Shown piece by piece: positions 43,275-52,146 of a stretch of DNA of 64,000 bases. Every line of letters begins with the position of its first letter. Within the stretch, counting starts at the first letter, position 1. The position numbers and the translations under genes were made by a program. Below the pieces are notes generated by a model. It searched no databases. It saw only the letters and a list, made by a program, of their open reading frames with translations, and was not told where the DNA came from. Source of the DNA: Bradyrhizobium diazoefficiens USDA 110 (lineage in GTDB: Bacteria > Pseudomonadota > Alphaproteobacteria > Rhizobiales > Xanthobacteraceae); NCBI RefSeq assembly GCF_000011365.1, contig NC_004463.1, positions 3,024,001 through 3,088,000 on the forward strand, read 5' to 3'.

Positions 43275-43931
43275 TCATTCCATGCTCAGCAAAGCCGGAA
43301 GGTCGCTCATGCGATGAAAGAGGTCGTCGCAGACAGCTGCTAACTCTTGCTCAATTTCCGGATCACCTCCGGTAAAGCCGAGGACCCTCATTCCTGCGGC
43401 CTTTGCTGCGCAAATCCCGGATAACGAGTCCTCAACAACGACGCAACGTGAGGGGTGAGCGCCCAACGTCTGCGCAGCATGCAGAAACAGGCCGGGGTCC
43501 GGCTTCCACGAACCAACCTCGTACGCACTGAATATGCGTCCTTCGAAGTGCCCCAGCAGGCTCGTCAATCCGAGTGCATGCGTGAGTTTCGACATGGGTC
43601 CGTTAGACGCCACGCAAACCGGAGCAGTGATTGCAGCCAACGCTGCATGGATTCCCTCGACAGGCCTCAGTTCGGCATCAAAAGCCAGCGCGGTTGCTTG
43701 CCGAACGTCGGCGACGAAAGTGTCTCGGACACTGCGGCCTAACCGGCGCTCGATTTCGCGCACGCAATCCGTCATCTTCACCCCTCGGAACGAACGTATC
43801 GCGTCTTCCATGCTGATCGACACGCCTTCCTCAGATGCTGTCCGGACCAGCACGGTCAGGGCAATGATCTCACTATCGACCAGGACACCGTCCGAATCGA
43901 AGATAATGAGTTCGGGACTTGCACAGGTCAT
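43275..43931 (-). CDS. HAD-family hydrolase (phosphoglycolate phosphatase-like)
   Basis: 218 residues. Motif I FDSDGVLVDSE supplies the nucleophile and general acid Asp, motif II Ser is in VCVASNG, the motif III Lys is in SWKPDPGLF and motif IV is VVEDSLSGI. A helical cap lies at about 17-85. The usual DxD of motif I is present (Asp-Ser-Asp, not the common Phe-Asp-Leu-Asp). Predicted sugar-phosphate or similar phosphatase or phosphomutase; substrate unknown. Confidence 0.88.
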   Translation of the reverse strand: MTCASPELIIFDSDGVLVDSEIIALTVLVRTASEEGVSISMEDAIRSFRGVKMTDCVREIERRLGRSVRDTFVADVRQATALAFDAELRPVEGIHAALAAITAPVCVASNGPMSKLTHALGLTSLLGHFEGRIFSAYEVGSWKPDPGLFLHAAQTLGAHPSRCVVVEDSLSGICAAKAAGMRVLGFTGGDPEIEQELAAVCDDLFHRMSDLPALLSME

Positions 43932-44079
43932 CCTTGCGATGCTCCAAGCACATAGTTCATCGGTACTTCTCGCTATATCCGGGTCGGTGGACGGGGGCCA
44001 TACCGGGCTGATTGAATTCAGGGCGCGTACTCACGAACGTCATGAGCACGCGCCCCGTTCGGCCTAACTCAACAGGCGG

Positions 44080-44997
44080 TCAGTAGTCCCAGAAGGCCGG
44101 CACAAAACGGAAGGCGTCGCCGTCGATCGCCACCCGGCCGATGGACGGGAACGGCAGGTGAGTGGCCACCAGCATCTCGCCGGTCTCGGCAAGCTCTCGC
44201 AAGAGACGGACACGAACGCGCGCGGCCTCCTCGGGATCGTGCTCGAAGCCGTTGTGCCAGTCGGGCTGTTCGAACCCGACCGCAAACACGGCGTCGCCGG
44301 CGAATGTCAGCGCATCGCCGCCGGACGCTACGCGCACCACGCTGTGTCCGGGGGTGTGACCGCCGGTGCGACGGGCGATGACGCCGGGCGCAATCTCGTG
44401 GGTCTCATCGAACTGCCGCAACTGACTGCCGTACTCGCTCACGAACCGCTTGGCGGTCGCGCGAAGCGCGTCCGGGAATCCCTGCGGCATGGCGGTCTGC
44501 GAGAAATCGGGCGACTCCCAGAATTTGACCTCGGCGGCGGCCACGTGGATCCGAAGGTCCTTGCGCAATCGCTTTTTCACCCCGTCGACGAGCAGCCCGC
44601 CGATGTGGTCCATGTGCAGATGGGTCAGCACCAGATCGGTCACGGACGACAGATCGATGCCGGCAGCCTCCAGTCGCTTGATCAACTGTCCGGCCCGCGG
44701 CAGGTGCAAGTTTGGGTCGGACCCCAGTCCAGCGTCGATCAGGATGGTCTTGCCGCCGCTGCGCACCATGACCGCATTCAGCGCCCAGTCGAAGGCATCC
44801 TGCGGCAGGAACATGTCGTGCAGCCAGGCCGCACGTTCGGCCGGGGCGGCGTTGTGCGCCAACATCGTGGTTGGCAGCGGCAGCACGCCGTCGCTGACCA
44901 CCAGCACGTCGATCTCGCCGACCTTCAGCGCGTAGCGCGACGGAACGAGCTCTTCAGGTCCGGATGACACGGGGTACGAGGTGTTGTGCAGATTCAT
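44080..44997 (-). CDS. Metallo-beta-lactamase-fold hydrolase
   Basis: 305 residues. Zinc motif H126-L-H128-M-D130-H131 in LVLTHLHMDHIGG, a later His in GGHTPGHS and the Asp of FAGDAVF. It belongs to the lactonase/hydrolase branch of the superfamily. The ATG at 44997 has AGGAG seven bases upstream; the ATG 18 bases earlier lacks one. It is the last of a reverse-strand set with an NDH-2-like flavoprotein and an AraC regulator. Confidence 0.87.
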   Translation of the reverse strand: MNLHNTSYPVSSGPEELVPSRYALKVGEIDVLVVSDGVLPLPTTMLAHNAAPAERAAWLHDMFLPQDAFDWALNAVMVRSGGKTILIDAGLGSDPNLHLPRAGQLIKRLEAAGIDLSSVTDLVLTHLHMDHIGGLLVDGVKKRLRKDLRIHVAAAEVKFWESPDFSQTAMPQGFPDALRATAKRFVSEYGSQLRQFDETHEIAPGVIARRTGGHTPGHSVVRVASGGDALTFAGDAVFAVGFEQPDWHNGFEHDPEEAARVRVRLLRELAETGEMLVATHLPFPSIGRVAIDGDAFRFVPAFWDY

Positions 44998-45101
44998 GTC
45001 TGTCTCCTGTTTCATGGGAAAGTGGTTGGTCCTGGTTCTGGCTGGTCTTGGTTGAGCGGACCGCGTAGCCAGGAGAGCGCGGCCGTCATCGCCTCGTGTG
45101 G

Positions 45102-46307
45102 TCAGAGACTGGTCACGCGCTCCGGATCGGCCGACGCGAGCGCCGCGGCGCGCTCGGCCTTCGGCGGATAGATCCAGACGGTGTTGATCTCCTGCTTGGT
45201 CTTCTTGGCGACGTCGCCGACCAGCTCGACCTTGCGTTCCCAGCCGCGCGTGAACACCGCGCCGGCTTCGCCGAGATCGAGGCAGGTGACGTAGGCCTTC
45301 TGGTGATACGGCCTGGTCGGAACGCCCAGCAGCTCGGCGGCGGCGTTGTTACCGGCAAAGGCTCCCATGCGCGTGGCGTGCTGGCACGACATCAGTGCGT
45401 AATTGCCCTCGTCGTCGCATGCTGCGCGCGCAGCATCGCCGGTGGCGAAGACGCCGGCGACGACAGGCACGCGCAGATCTCGGTCCACCAGCAGGCGGCC
45501 GAAATTGTCGTGCTCGGCGGGAATCTGCGCGGTCAATGGCGCGGCGCGGATGCCGGCCGCCCAGACCACCGTCTCGGTTTCGATATGTTCGCCGGTCGAT
45601 AGCGTCACGCCGGATTTGTCCAGCGAGACGACGCCGGCCCCGAGCCGCATCTCGACGCCGAGCTTTCGCAACGCATCCTCGATGAGCGGGCGGGGGTTTT
45701 CGCCCATGTCGGGCGCGATCGCGCTGTTGCGCTCGACGATGATGACGCGCGTCCTGGAGTCCTTGCCGAAGATGTTGCGCAGGCGCGCGGGCAGCTCGGT
45801 TGCCGCCTCGATGCCGGTGAAGCCGCCGCCGGCAACGACGACCGTGTCGCGTCCGTTCACGGCCGGCCGGTCGGCCAGACCGTGCAGATGCTTGTCGAGT
45901 GCGATCGCGTCATCGAGCGAGTCGACGCTGAAGCCGTGCTCGGCAAGGCCGGGAATGTTGGGGCGGAACAACCGGCTGCCGGTGGCGATCACGAGGCGGT
46001 CGTAGGACAGTGTCGTGCGCGTGCCCCTGGGAGTGGCGATCTGCACCATCCGCGCCTTGGTGTCGATCGTCTCGGCGCTGCCCTGGATGTAGTCGACGTC
46101 GATCGCCCTGAGGACATCGAGCAGCGGTGCCGTCAGGGTTTCCGGCTTCGGCTCGTAGAGCCGCGGGCGGACCACCAGCGTCGGCTCCGGTGCGATCAGG
46201 GCGATTTCGAGATCGTCAGGCGAAACGCCCTGGATGTCGCGCAGGCGGGCCGAGGAGAGGGCGGCGTACATGCCGGCGAAGCCGGCGCCAATGATGAGCA
46301 GTCGCAT
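45102..46307 (-). CDS. NAD(P)/FAD-dependent oxidoreductase, NDH-2-like
   Basis: 401 residues. The FAD Rossmann motif GAGFAGMYAAL is at 7-17, an NAD motif GGGFTGIEAATEL lies in the middle, and VFATGDAARA is the C-terminal FAD contact. It resembles type II NADH dehydrogenases but lacks an obvious membrane anchor, so it may also reduce small quinones or proteins. The start has CAGGAG. It is followed by the metallo-hydrolase gene after 104 bp. Confidence 0.88.
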   Translation of the reverse strand: MRLLIIGAGFAGMYAALSSARLRDIQGVSPDDLEIALIAPEPTLVVRPRLYEPKPETLTAPLLDVLRAIDVDYIQGSAETIDTKARMVQIATPRGTRTTLSYDRLVIATGSRLFRPNIPGLAEHGFSVDSLDDAIALDKHLHGLADRPAVNGRDTVVVAGGGFTGIEAATELPARLRNIFGKDSRTRVIIVERNSAIAPDMGENPRPLIEDALRKLGVEMRLGAGVVSLDKSGVTLSTGEHIETETVVWAAGIRAAPLTAQIPAEHDNFGRLLVDRDLRVPVVAGVFATGDAARAACDDEGNYALMSCQHATRMGAFAGNNAAAELLGVPTRPYHQKAYVTCLDLGEAGAVFTRGWERKVELVGDVAKKTKQEINTVWIYPPKAERAAALASADPERVTSL

Positions 46308-46428
46308 GTGGTTGACTCCTGGGTTTGGTTCGTTCGGGACGTGCGCGCGTCATCGCCGCCGCCTTGTGTGGGCAGAGCCTGTGCGATCGACGATGACGCG
46401 ACGAGGTGAAACGGAGACCGCCGGACCC

Positions 46429-46719
46429 TTACGGCGCGGCGCAGTTCGGCAGTGAGGACAGCAGCGCAGGGCCATCACATGCCGCCGGGCAGCTTCTCGG
46501 GCCCGATGTCCAGCCGCGCAGAGCTGCCGGCACCATCGGTTTTCTGGGCCAACCCTGATTGATCAGGATTGACGTCGCGGGATTGGCGTTTTGCGTCGCT
46601 TGTAAGGTCGCTTCTTCGGCTGTCGGCTGGGTGAAGCGTACGGTCAGCGAGAGCCCATACAGCAGCGCCGACGTGATGGCTTTCCGTCGCGGTGCGATTG
46701 CAAGGTGTTTCCAGTCCAT
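46429..46719 (-). CDS. Small hypothetical protein between AraC and NDH-2-like genes
   Basis: 96 residues from an ATG with GGAG seven bases upstream. The N-terminus is MDWKHLAIAPRRKAITSALL with a short hydrophobic stretch (YGLSLTVRF) that may be a weak membrane or export signal; the rest is Pro- and Ala-rich with two Cys. No known family. Position, strand and ribosome site support it, but coding evidence is weak. Confidence 0.4.
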   Translation of the reverse strand: MDWKHLAIAPRRKAITSALLYGLSLTVRFTQPTAEEATLQATQNANPATSILINQGWPRKPMVPAALRGWTSGPRSCPAACDGPALLSSLPNCAAP

Positions 46720-46816
46720 CGTTGGTCTCCGTCCGCGTCGTGCGATGCCAAGATGTTTAGCGAACCAGATATCCGACTGCCCCAGAGCGATTGCCGTCCC
46801 TGTCGAGAGATTGCTG

Positions 46817-47776
46817 CTAACGCATGCGCCTGCGCCAATCGCTCGGCGTTTCACCCGTCAGCTTCTTGAAGGCCGCGGCGAAGGCGGTCTGCGAGGAATA
46901 GCCAAGCGCTGCGGCAACCGAGACGACCGATTCGTCGCTCTCCCGCAGCATGTTCATGGCCTGCTCGAGCCTGTGCTGGCGCAGCCAGGCATGCGGCGAG
47001 AGCCCGGTGCTCTCCTTGAAGGCACGGCAGAAGTGAAAGCGCGAGAGGCCGGCATCGGACGCCAGCGCATCGAGCGAGATGTCCGCATCGCTGTCCGAGC
47101 GCAACCGTTCGATCGCACGGAGAAGGACCTTCGGCGACAGCCCGCCCATGGTCTGTTGAAAATTGGTCGGCGAACCGGTGTGGGCAACCAGCAGGCGGGT
47201 GGCCAGAAGATCCGTCAGTTGATGACGGAACAACGTATCCAGGGCTCCGTTGCCCCCCAGCGCATCCGCTGCACTCAAGAGCAGTCTGGACGTGATGGGA
47301 TCGGGATGCGCAGTCCGCTCCAGCAGGTCGGCCGGTTTTGCGGTCCCGGCTTCGTCGGCAACGCGCTTCAGTGTTGCATTCGGAAGATAGAGCTGGACCA
47401 CATCGACAGGCTTCGGAATATCCCATCGGGAGCTCGATCCTTCTGGAATGATGATCACCACTCCAGGACGAAACGTGCCGATCGCAACCGATTTTCCCGA
47501 CCGCCGCTCCATGCGCTGCATCATGCCGTTGTACGCCATGATCACATGGTGGCTCATGGGCTCGACGACGTCGTGCAATGGATCATGTTTCCAGTGGGCG
47601 ATGCCGGCGCCGGAGGAATCCAATGCCATGCGAGCCGGTTCGGTCCTGAGCACCCGCGCCATCTCTGCGTCGGCGGCCCGCCGTTCGGAGGTCGAGCCAT
47701 CGTCCGGCTGTGCGCCGGGTGCGGACGGCACGCCGTTGTGCGAGGGATTGCGCATGAGTGTGCTGCTCTCGATCAT
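46817..47776 (-). CDS. AraC-family transcriptional activator
   Basis: 319 residues. The C-terminal pair of helix-turn-helix motifs (about 215-315) has ISLDALASDAGLSRFHFCRA and SVVSVAAALGYSSQTAFAAA. The N-terminal part (about 30-190) is a ligand or dimerisation domain. The ATG at 47776 follows AGGAGG; the upstream in-frame ATG lacks one. It heads the small-protein, NDH-2-like and metallo-hydrolase genes on the same strand and probably controls them. Confidence 0.9.
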   Translation of the reverse strand: MIESSTLMRNPSHNGVPSAPGAQPDDGSTSERRAADAEMARVLRTEPARMALDSSGAGIAHWKHDPLHDVVEPMSHHVIMAYNGMMQRMERRSGKSVAIGTFRPGVVIIIPEGSSSRWDIPKPVDVVQLYLPNATLKRVADEAGTAKPADLLERTAHPDPITSRLLLSAADALGGNGALDTLFRHQLTDLLATRLLVAHTGSPTNFQQTMGGLSPKVLLRAIERLRSDSDADISLDALASDAGLSRFHFCRAFKESTGLSPHAWLRQHRLEQAMNMLRESDESVVSVAAALGYSSQTAFAAAFKKLTGETPSDWRRRMR

Positions 47777-48070
47777 TGCGTGGCTCCTCCTGATCGCATC
47801 GAGCTTCGGATCAGGTGCCCGTATTTGTACGGGTCGGCGCACGTTCTAGGCGGCGCAAACTCCCAGCGTCTTTCCTGAAGCGGCCATGCTTTGTCCGATC
47901 CTGCTCCGGGCAGGCGCGCGTTTTCGAAAATGCACGACGGGCGGCGCTGAGTTGCCTGGGTCTTGAACGGAGATTTTGTGAAAGACGTTTTATGACAAAA
48001 GGTGCGAGGCCTTCACATGGCTATCGCTCTAACCTGCAAATCCGGCATTGGGGATGACCATCCCGTTGAT

Positions 48071-49579
48071 TCACCGCGCCTCGTCCAGCGCGCAGGTCAC
48101 CGTGCAGACGACGCCGCGCGGCAGGAAATCGACGGTTGCCTCGCCGCCGAGCTGGTCGCGGGCGCTGCGCTCGATCAGGCGCGAGCCGAAGCCGCGCCGC
48201 ACCGGTGCCGTCACCGGCGGTCCGCCGATCTCGCTCCAGATCAGCCGCAGCCGCGGCTTCGGTGTGTCGGCGATGACTTCCCAGTCCAGCGTCACCCGGC
48301 CGGTCTCGTTGGACAGCGCGCCATATTTCGCGGCGTTGGTGGCGATCTCGTGCACGATCATCGACAGCACCACGGCAAGTCGCGGCGACAGCGGCACCGC
48401 GGGGCCGTCCATCCGGATGCGCTCGGGCGCATTGAGCAGGAACGGCTGGAGCGCGCGCGTGATCACCTCCTTCAGTTCCGAGCCGGCCCATTTCTCCTGG
48501 CTGAGCAGATTGTGCGCCTCGGCGAGCGCGCCGAGGCGGCCCTCGAACTTGGCCCGCTCCTCGCGGCTCGCGCTGCGGAAGGTCTGCACCGCGATCGCCT
48601 GCATCAGGGCCAGCGTGTTCTTGACGCGGTGGTTGAGCTCCTCGATCAGCAGATCGTGCAGCATCTCGCCGCGTGCGATCGTCGTCGCCATGCGGACAGC
48701 AAAGGTGAGGCCGGTGAGCAGCAGGATGCCGCCGATCAGGCTGGTGATGGCGATGTTGCGCCAGAGCGGGGCGATCAGTGAACTCTCGGCGACGCCGGCA
48801 GCCACGGTCCAGCCGGTCAGCCCCGAACGGGTGTAGGCGGCGGCGAGCGCGACGCCGTCGAGCGACACGGTCGGAAGTGCCGCCTCGTCGCTGCGGAACA
48901 TCTCGGCGTAGAGCGACGGCGACGCGCGTTTGCCGAATGTCTCGCTGGGGTTCGGCGCGCGCGCGAACACGGTGCCCTTGGCATCGAGCAGGCTTACCGT
49001 CCATTGCCGGTCCGGGCGCTGCTTCTCCACCAGATCCTGAAAGATGTTGATCGGCGGGCTGAAGCAGAGGTCGTAGATCACCTCGCCGTTGCGAAACACC
49101 GGCACTTCGACGGTCAGAACCTGCCGCCCGTTGAGCGCGCCGGTGAACAGGTCGGAATATTGCGGCGCCCTGGTCGCAAACACCTTCTCGACGATCTCCA
49201 GATTGCCGCGCGGCGGCAGGCTCGCGGTGTCCTCCGTCGCCGAGGAGAACAGCAGCCGGCCCTTGCGGTCGGAGATCAGCACCAGGCCGCCCTTGCCATA
49301 CTGGTCGAGGAAGCCGAGCGCGATGCGGCGAAAGTTCGGGAAGTCGTCGTTGCGCAGCGAGTTCGTCAGTGCGAGCACTTGCAAGCCGCCGGTCATCCGC
49401 TGCACCTCGGAATCCATCACCAGGCGCATGCTGCGCACGTTCTCCAACACGCGGCGCGTCGCGTCGCTGCGGTCCTGCTTGTAATTGTAGACGGCAATGC
49501 CAACCGCGAAGACGATCAGCGGCAACATCGTCCCCGTGACCAGGAGAGCGAGCCGGACCGGAAGGGTGAACCTAGACAA
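48071..49579 (-). CDS. Membrane sensor histidine kinase of the HWE/HisKA_2 type
   Basis: 502 residues. An N-terminal helix (about 8-30), a periplasmic Cache-like sensor (about 35-265) and a second helix (about 275-297) lead to the kinase. The phospho-accepting His is in EELNHRVKNTLALMQAIA and the ATPase part has IVHEIATNAAKYGAL and GFGSRLIE. HWE-type kinases in alphaproteobacteria often feed the general stress response or unknown regulators; no partner is adjacent. It starts at a TTG with weak GGGA upstream, so the start could be at a later Met. Confidence 0.88.
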   Translation of the reverse strand: MSRFTLPVRLALLVTGTMLPLIVFAVGIAVYNYKQDRSDATRRVLENVRSMRLVMDSEVQRMTGGLQVLALTNSLRNDDFPNFRRIALGFLDQYGKGGLVLISDRKGRLLFSSATEDTASLPPRGNLEIVEKVFATRAPQYSDLFTGALNGRQVLTVEVPVFRNGEVIYDLCFSPPINIFQDLVEKQRPDRQWTVSLLDAKGTVFARAPNPSETFGKRASPSLYAEMFRSDEAALPTVSLDGVALAAAYTRSGLTGWTVAAGVAESSLIAPLWRNIAITSLIGGILLLTGLTFAVRMATTIARGEMLHDLLIEELNHRVKNTLALMQAIAVQTFRSASREERAKFEGRLGALAEAHNLLSQEKWAGSELKEVITRALQPFLLNAPERIRMDGPAVPLSPRLAVVLSMIVHEIATNAAKYGALSNETGRVTLDWEVIADTPKPRLRLIWSEIGGPPVTAPVRRGFGSRLIERSARDQLGGEATVDFLPRGVVCTVTCALDEAR

Positions 49580-49724
49580 ACGCGGGCGTCCCGATTCCAG
49601 CGCGACGGCGCCGGATTATGATTTTGTCAGACCATACGGTCAGGACGTGCGCCGCGCCATGATTTTTGCATTCAGCGAGCAGACCAGACGGAATCTTTGC
49701 AGCGCGGTCGCAGGTGTCTGCCGG

Positions 49725-49817
49725 TCAGCTCATGCCGATTGCGGCCAGCAACAGGCAGATGGCGTAGATGGCCGCCAGGCTGACACCGGCGATCCGGGCC
49801 TCTCGATGCGATGTCAT
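49725..49817 (-). CDS. 30-residue single-span membrane protein
   Basis: ATG at 49817 with GGAG six bases upstream; the protein is MTSHREARIAGVSLAAIYAI followed by CLLLAAIGMS, one hydrophobic helix with a basic N-terminus. It lies 53 bp downstream of the DUF1236 gene on the same strand. It is too short for family recognition; a well-placed ribosome site and the single clean helix favour a real small protein. Confidence 0.45.
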   Translation of the reverse strand: MTSHREARIAGVSLAAIYAICLLLAAIGMS

Positions 49818-49870
49818 TGTCAACTCCGGGAGGAGGCCGTCCTTGATGCGGCCCCCTCCATCACGTCTTG

Positions 49871-50215
49871 TCAGTCGATTTCCTGGACGACCGTCCGGGA
49901 GCCCGGATCCACCAACATCACGCGCTCGCCGGAATAGACGTAGCGGTACTTGGTGAGCGCGGGCCCCCAGTCGGCAGGAACCGCCTCGAGCTCGACATCG
50001 CTCGGCACCGTAGCGCCGACGATGATCTTCTCCTTCGTCGTCACGGGGCGAACGCGATGTTCGGTGATGTAGGATTTGATCCTAGTTCGGTATTCCGGCT
50101 CGATCTGAACGGCGGCCGCGTGCCCGGTTCCGGTGGTCGTCACCACGGTGGACTGCGCGAACGCGCCAGTCGAGATCATCACCGCCGCGGCGGAAAGCAG
50201 AAACAGCTTCTTCAT
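49871..50215 (-). CDS. Exported DUF1236 protein
   Basis: 114 residues. A signal peptide (MKKLFLLSAAAVMISTGAFA) precedes a mature part with the DUF1236 features YITEHRVRPVTTKEKIIVGA and a short beta-rich end (RYVYSGERVMLVDPGSRTVV). These small exported proteins are abundant in Bradyrhizobiaceae and tied to stress responses. It is divergent from another small exported gene; a weaker EcfG-like element may drive it. Confidence 0.85.
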   Translation of the reverse strand: MKKLFLLSAAAVMISTGAFAQSTVVTTTGTGHAAAVQIEPEYRTRIKSYITEHRVRPVTTKEKIIVGATVPSDVELEAVPADWGPALTKYRYVYSGERVMLVDPGSRTVVQEID

Positions 50216-50281
50216 CTTGTTCTCCTCGTTGGAATAAGTGCGGCGTCAACATCCCACTGCGGACGGCGTTCCTCTTGCTTA

Positions 50282-50307
50282 GGAACAAATTGCCATTTGT
50301 TCCCGTT
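50282..50307 (+). promoter_or_regulatory. EcfG-type promoter for the small exported protein gene
   Basis: GGAAC at 50282-50286, 17 bases, CGTT at 50304-50307: an exact match to GGAAC-N16/17-CGTT. Transcription would start near 50315, about 40 bp before the ATG. On the reverse strand GGAAC at 50272-50268 with N16 and TGTT is a weaker candidate for the DUF1236 gene. Confidence 0.7.
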
Positions 50308-50353
50308 CAAGAATCGGCCGGGCGGAAACGTCTGGCGATTGGAGGAGGATAAA

Positions 50354-50587
50354 ATGAAGCTGAAGATCGCAACTGCAGCATTGATGGTTGCTGCATTGTC
50401 CCTGCCGGCGTTCGCGGCCGACGAGTTCTACGTCGTCCAGGACGTCAAGACGAAGAAGTGCACCGTTGTCGACAAGAAGCCCACGGACACGTCGATGACC
50501 GTCGTCAGTCCGTCGGGCACGATCTACAAGTCGCGCACCGAAGCCGAGAGCGGCATGAAGACCGTCAAGGTCTGCACGTCAAACTGA
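50354..50587 (+). CDS. Small exported protein, probable general-stress gene
   Basis: 77 residues. Signal peptide MKLKIATAALMVAALSLPAFA, mature part starting ADEFYVVQDVKTKKCTVVDK with two Cys (KKCTV and VKVCTSN) that could form a disulfide. The ATG has GGAGGAGG. The family is a small rhizobial exported one without known function. An EcfG promoter lies directly upstream, and a strong hairpin follows 85 bp after the stop. Confidence 0.82.
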   Translation: MKLKIATAALMVAALSLPAFAADEFYVVQDVKTKKCTVVDKKPTDTSMTVVSPSGTIYKSRTEAESGMKTVKVCTSN

Positions 50588-50671
50588 GGAGGATGGCAAA
50601 CGGCGGTGCGTGTCGCTGTTCCTGCCGCGCCTGATCGTGCCGGAGATGCTCAAATGAGCGTCTGATATTGA

Positions 50672-50698
50672 GATTCCGCGGCCGACGGCCGCGGAATC
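50672..50698. terminator. Bidirectional hairpin between convergent genes
   Basis: GATTCCGCGGCC and GGCCGCGGAATC pair over 12 bp with a GAC loop. It lies between the small exported gene and the serine hydrolase gene. Confidence 0.75.
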
Positions 50699-50709
50699 GA
50701 TTCAAGCGG

Positions 50710-51984
50710 TTACAGATTGCTCTCGGTGATCGCGGCATACACCATGCTGCGCAGCTCGCGCCGGAGCGGGTAGGCGCTCGACGGCAGCACCTGCGTCATG
50801 AAGATGGTGATCAATTCCTCGGCCGGGTCGATCCAGAACGAGGTCGTCGCCGCGCCGCCCCAATTGTATTCGCCGGGGCTGCCGGCGATCAGCGTCTCGG
50901 CCGGGCGCATCGTCACGGCAAAGCCGAGGCCGAAGCCGATGCCGTTATAGGTGGCTTCCGAGAACAGCGAGCGCGATACCTCGGGGAGGAAGCGGCCGCC
51001 CGGAATGTGGTTGGTCGTCATCAGTGCCAGCGTCTTCGGCCCGATCAGCCTGACGCCGCCGAGCTCGCCGCCGTTGAGCAGCGCGCGGCAGAAGGTGAGA
51101 TAGTCCGCGGCCGTCGAGCACAGGCCGCCGCCGCCGGATATGAAGGAGGGCGGGGACAGGAACGAGCTCGTCGCCGGATCGTCCTGGAGCGTCAGGCCCT
51201 CGCGGCGCTGGCCGGCATGGAAGGTCATGCCGCCGCCCGGGTCCGCCGAATAGCAGGCAGCGAAGCGATGGGCCTTCGAGGCCGGCACGTGGAAATCGGT
51301 GTCGGTCATGCCGAGCGGATCGAGAATGCGTGCTTTGAGGAACTGCTCGAACGGCATGCCGGAAATCTTGCCGACGAGGTAGCCGAGCACGTCGGTCGCG
51401 ACCGAGTAGTTCCAGGCCTCGCCCGGCGAGAACTCCAGCGGGATCTTCGCGAGCGCCTCGATCATGGTTTGGAGCGTGCCCGACTTCTCGACCTCGCCGA
51501 TCTTCTCGGCGCGATAGGCGGCATCGACATTGGAGCGCTGCTGGAAGCCGTAAGTCAGCCCGGAGGTGTGGCGCAGCAGGTCGACGATCAGCATCGGCCG
51601 GGACGGCGGCCGGGTCAGGAAGGCCGGCGCGGTGCCGGCGACGAACACGCCGAGATCCTTCCATTCCGGAATGTACTTGGCGACGGGCTCGTCGATCGCG
51701 ACGAGGCCTTCCTCGACCAGCATCATGAAAGCGACGCTGGTGAGCGGCTTGGTCATGGAATAGATGCGGTAGATGGTGTCGTCTTTGACCGGCACCTTGC
51801 GCGCGACATCGGCCAGGCCCTGGACCGAGCTGTGCGCGATCTTGCCGCGGCGGTAAACCAGAAGCTGGGTGCCCGGGAAGCGGCCGGCGTCGATGTACCG
51901 GTTCTTCAGGTGCGCATCGACGCGGTCGAGCGCGGCCTTGGACATGCCGACGGATTCGGGCGAGGCGGGGGTGGGGGCGAGCAT
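50710..51984 (-). CDS. Serine hydrolase, beta-lactamase/esterase family (class C-like)
   Basis: 424 residues. The nucleophile Ser is in SMTKPLTSVAF, the SxxK site; the Tyr-x-Asn-like site is YSVATDVLGYL and the third box is around GWGGAATTSFW-like NWGGAATTSFWIDP. This arrangement fits esterase EstB-type enzymes or penicillin-binding relatives. No signal peptide, so probably cytoplasmic. GGAGG is near the ATG. Substrate unknown. A ring-cleavage dioxygenase gene is divergent from it. Confidence 0.87.
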   Translation of the reverse strand: MLAPTPASPESVGMSKAALDRVDAHLKNRYIDAGRFPGTQLLVYRRGKIAHSSVQGLADVARKVPVKDDTIYRIYSMTKPLTSVAFMMLVEEGLVAIDEPVAKYIPEWKDLGVFVAGTAPAFLTRPPSRPMLIVDLLRHTSGLTYGFQQRSNVDAAYRAEKIGEVEKSGTLQTMIEALAKIPLEFSPGEAWNYSVATDVLGYLVGKISGMPFEQFLKARILDPLGMTDTDFHVPASKAHRFAACYSADPGGGMTFHAGQRREGLTLQDDPATSSFLSPPSFISGGGGLCSTAADYLTFCRALLNGGELGGVRLIGPKTLALMTTNHIPGGRFLPEVSRSLFSEATYNGIGFGLGFAVTMRPAETLIAGSPGEYNWGGAATTSFWIDPAEELITIFMTQVLPSSAYPLRRELRSMVYAAITESNL

Positions 51985-52146
51985 CAGTTCCTCCGGGGCA
52001 GTTTCTCGACAAGGTGATAGCCAAATGGCAGCCCCATTCCAAGCCGGTTGCGCTTAACGCGGGCCGGCCGGGTGGTGTAGTGTCCGGCCTGGAACGCTTC
52101 CAGGGAGCCCGCCCGGGCCAACGAGAAAAATGCAAGGCAACGCACC

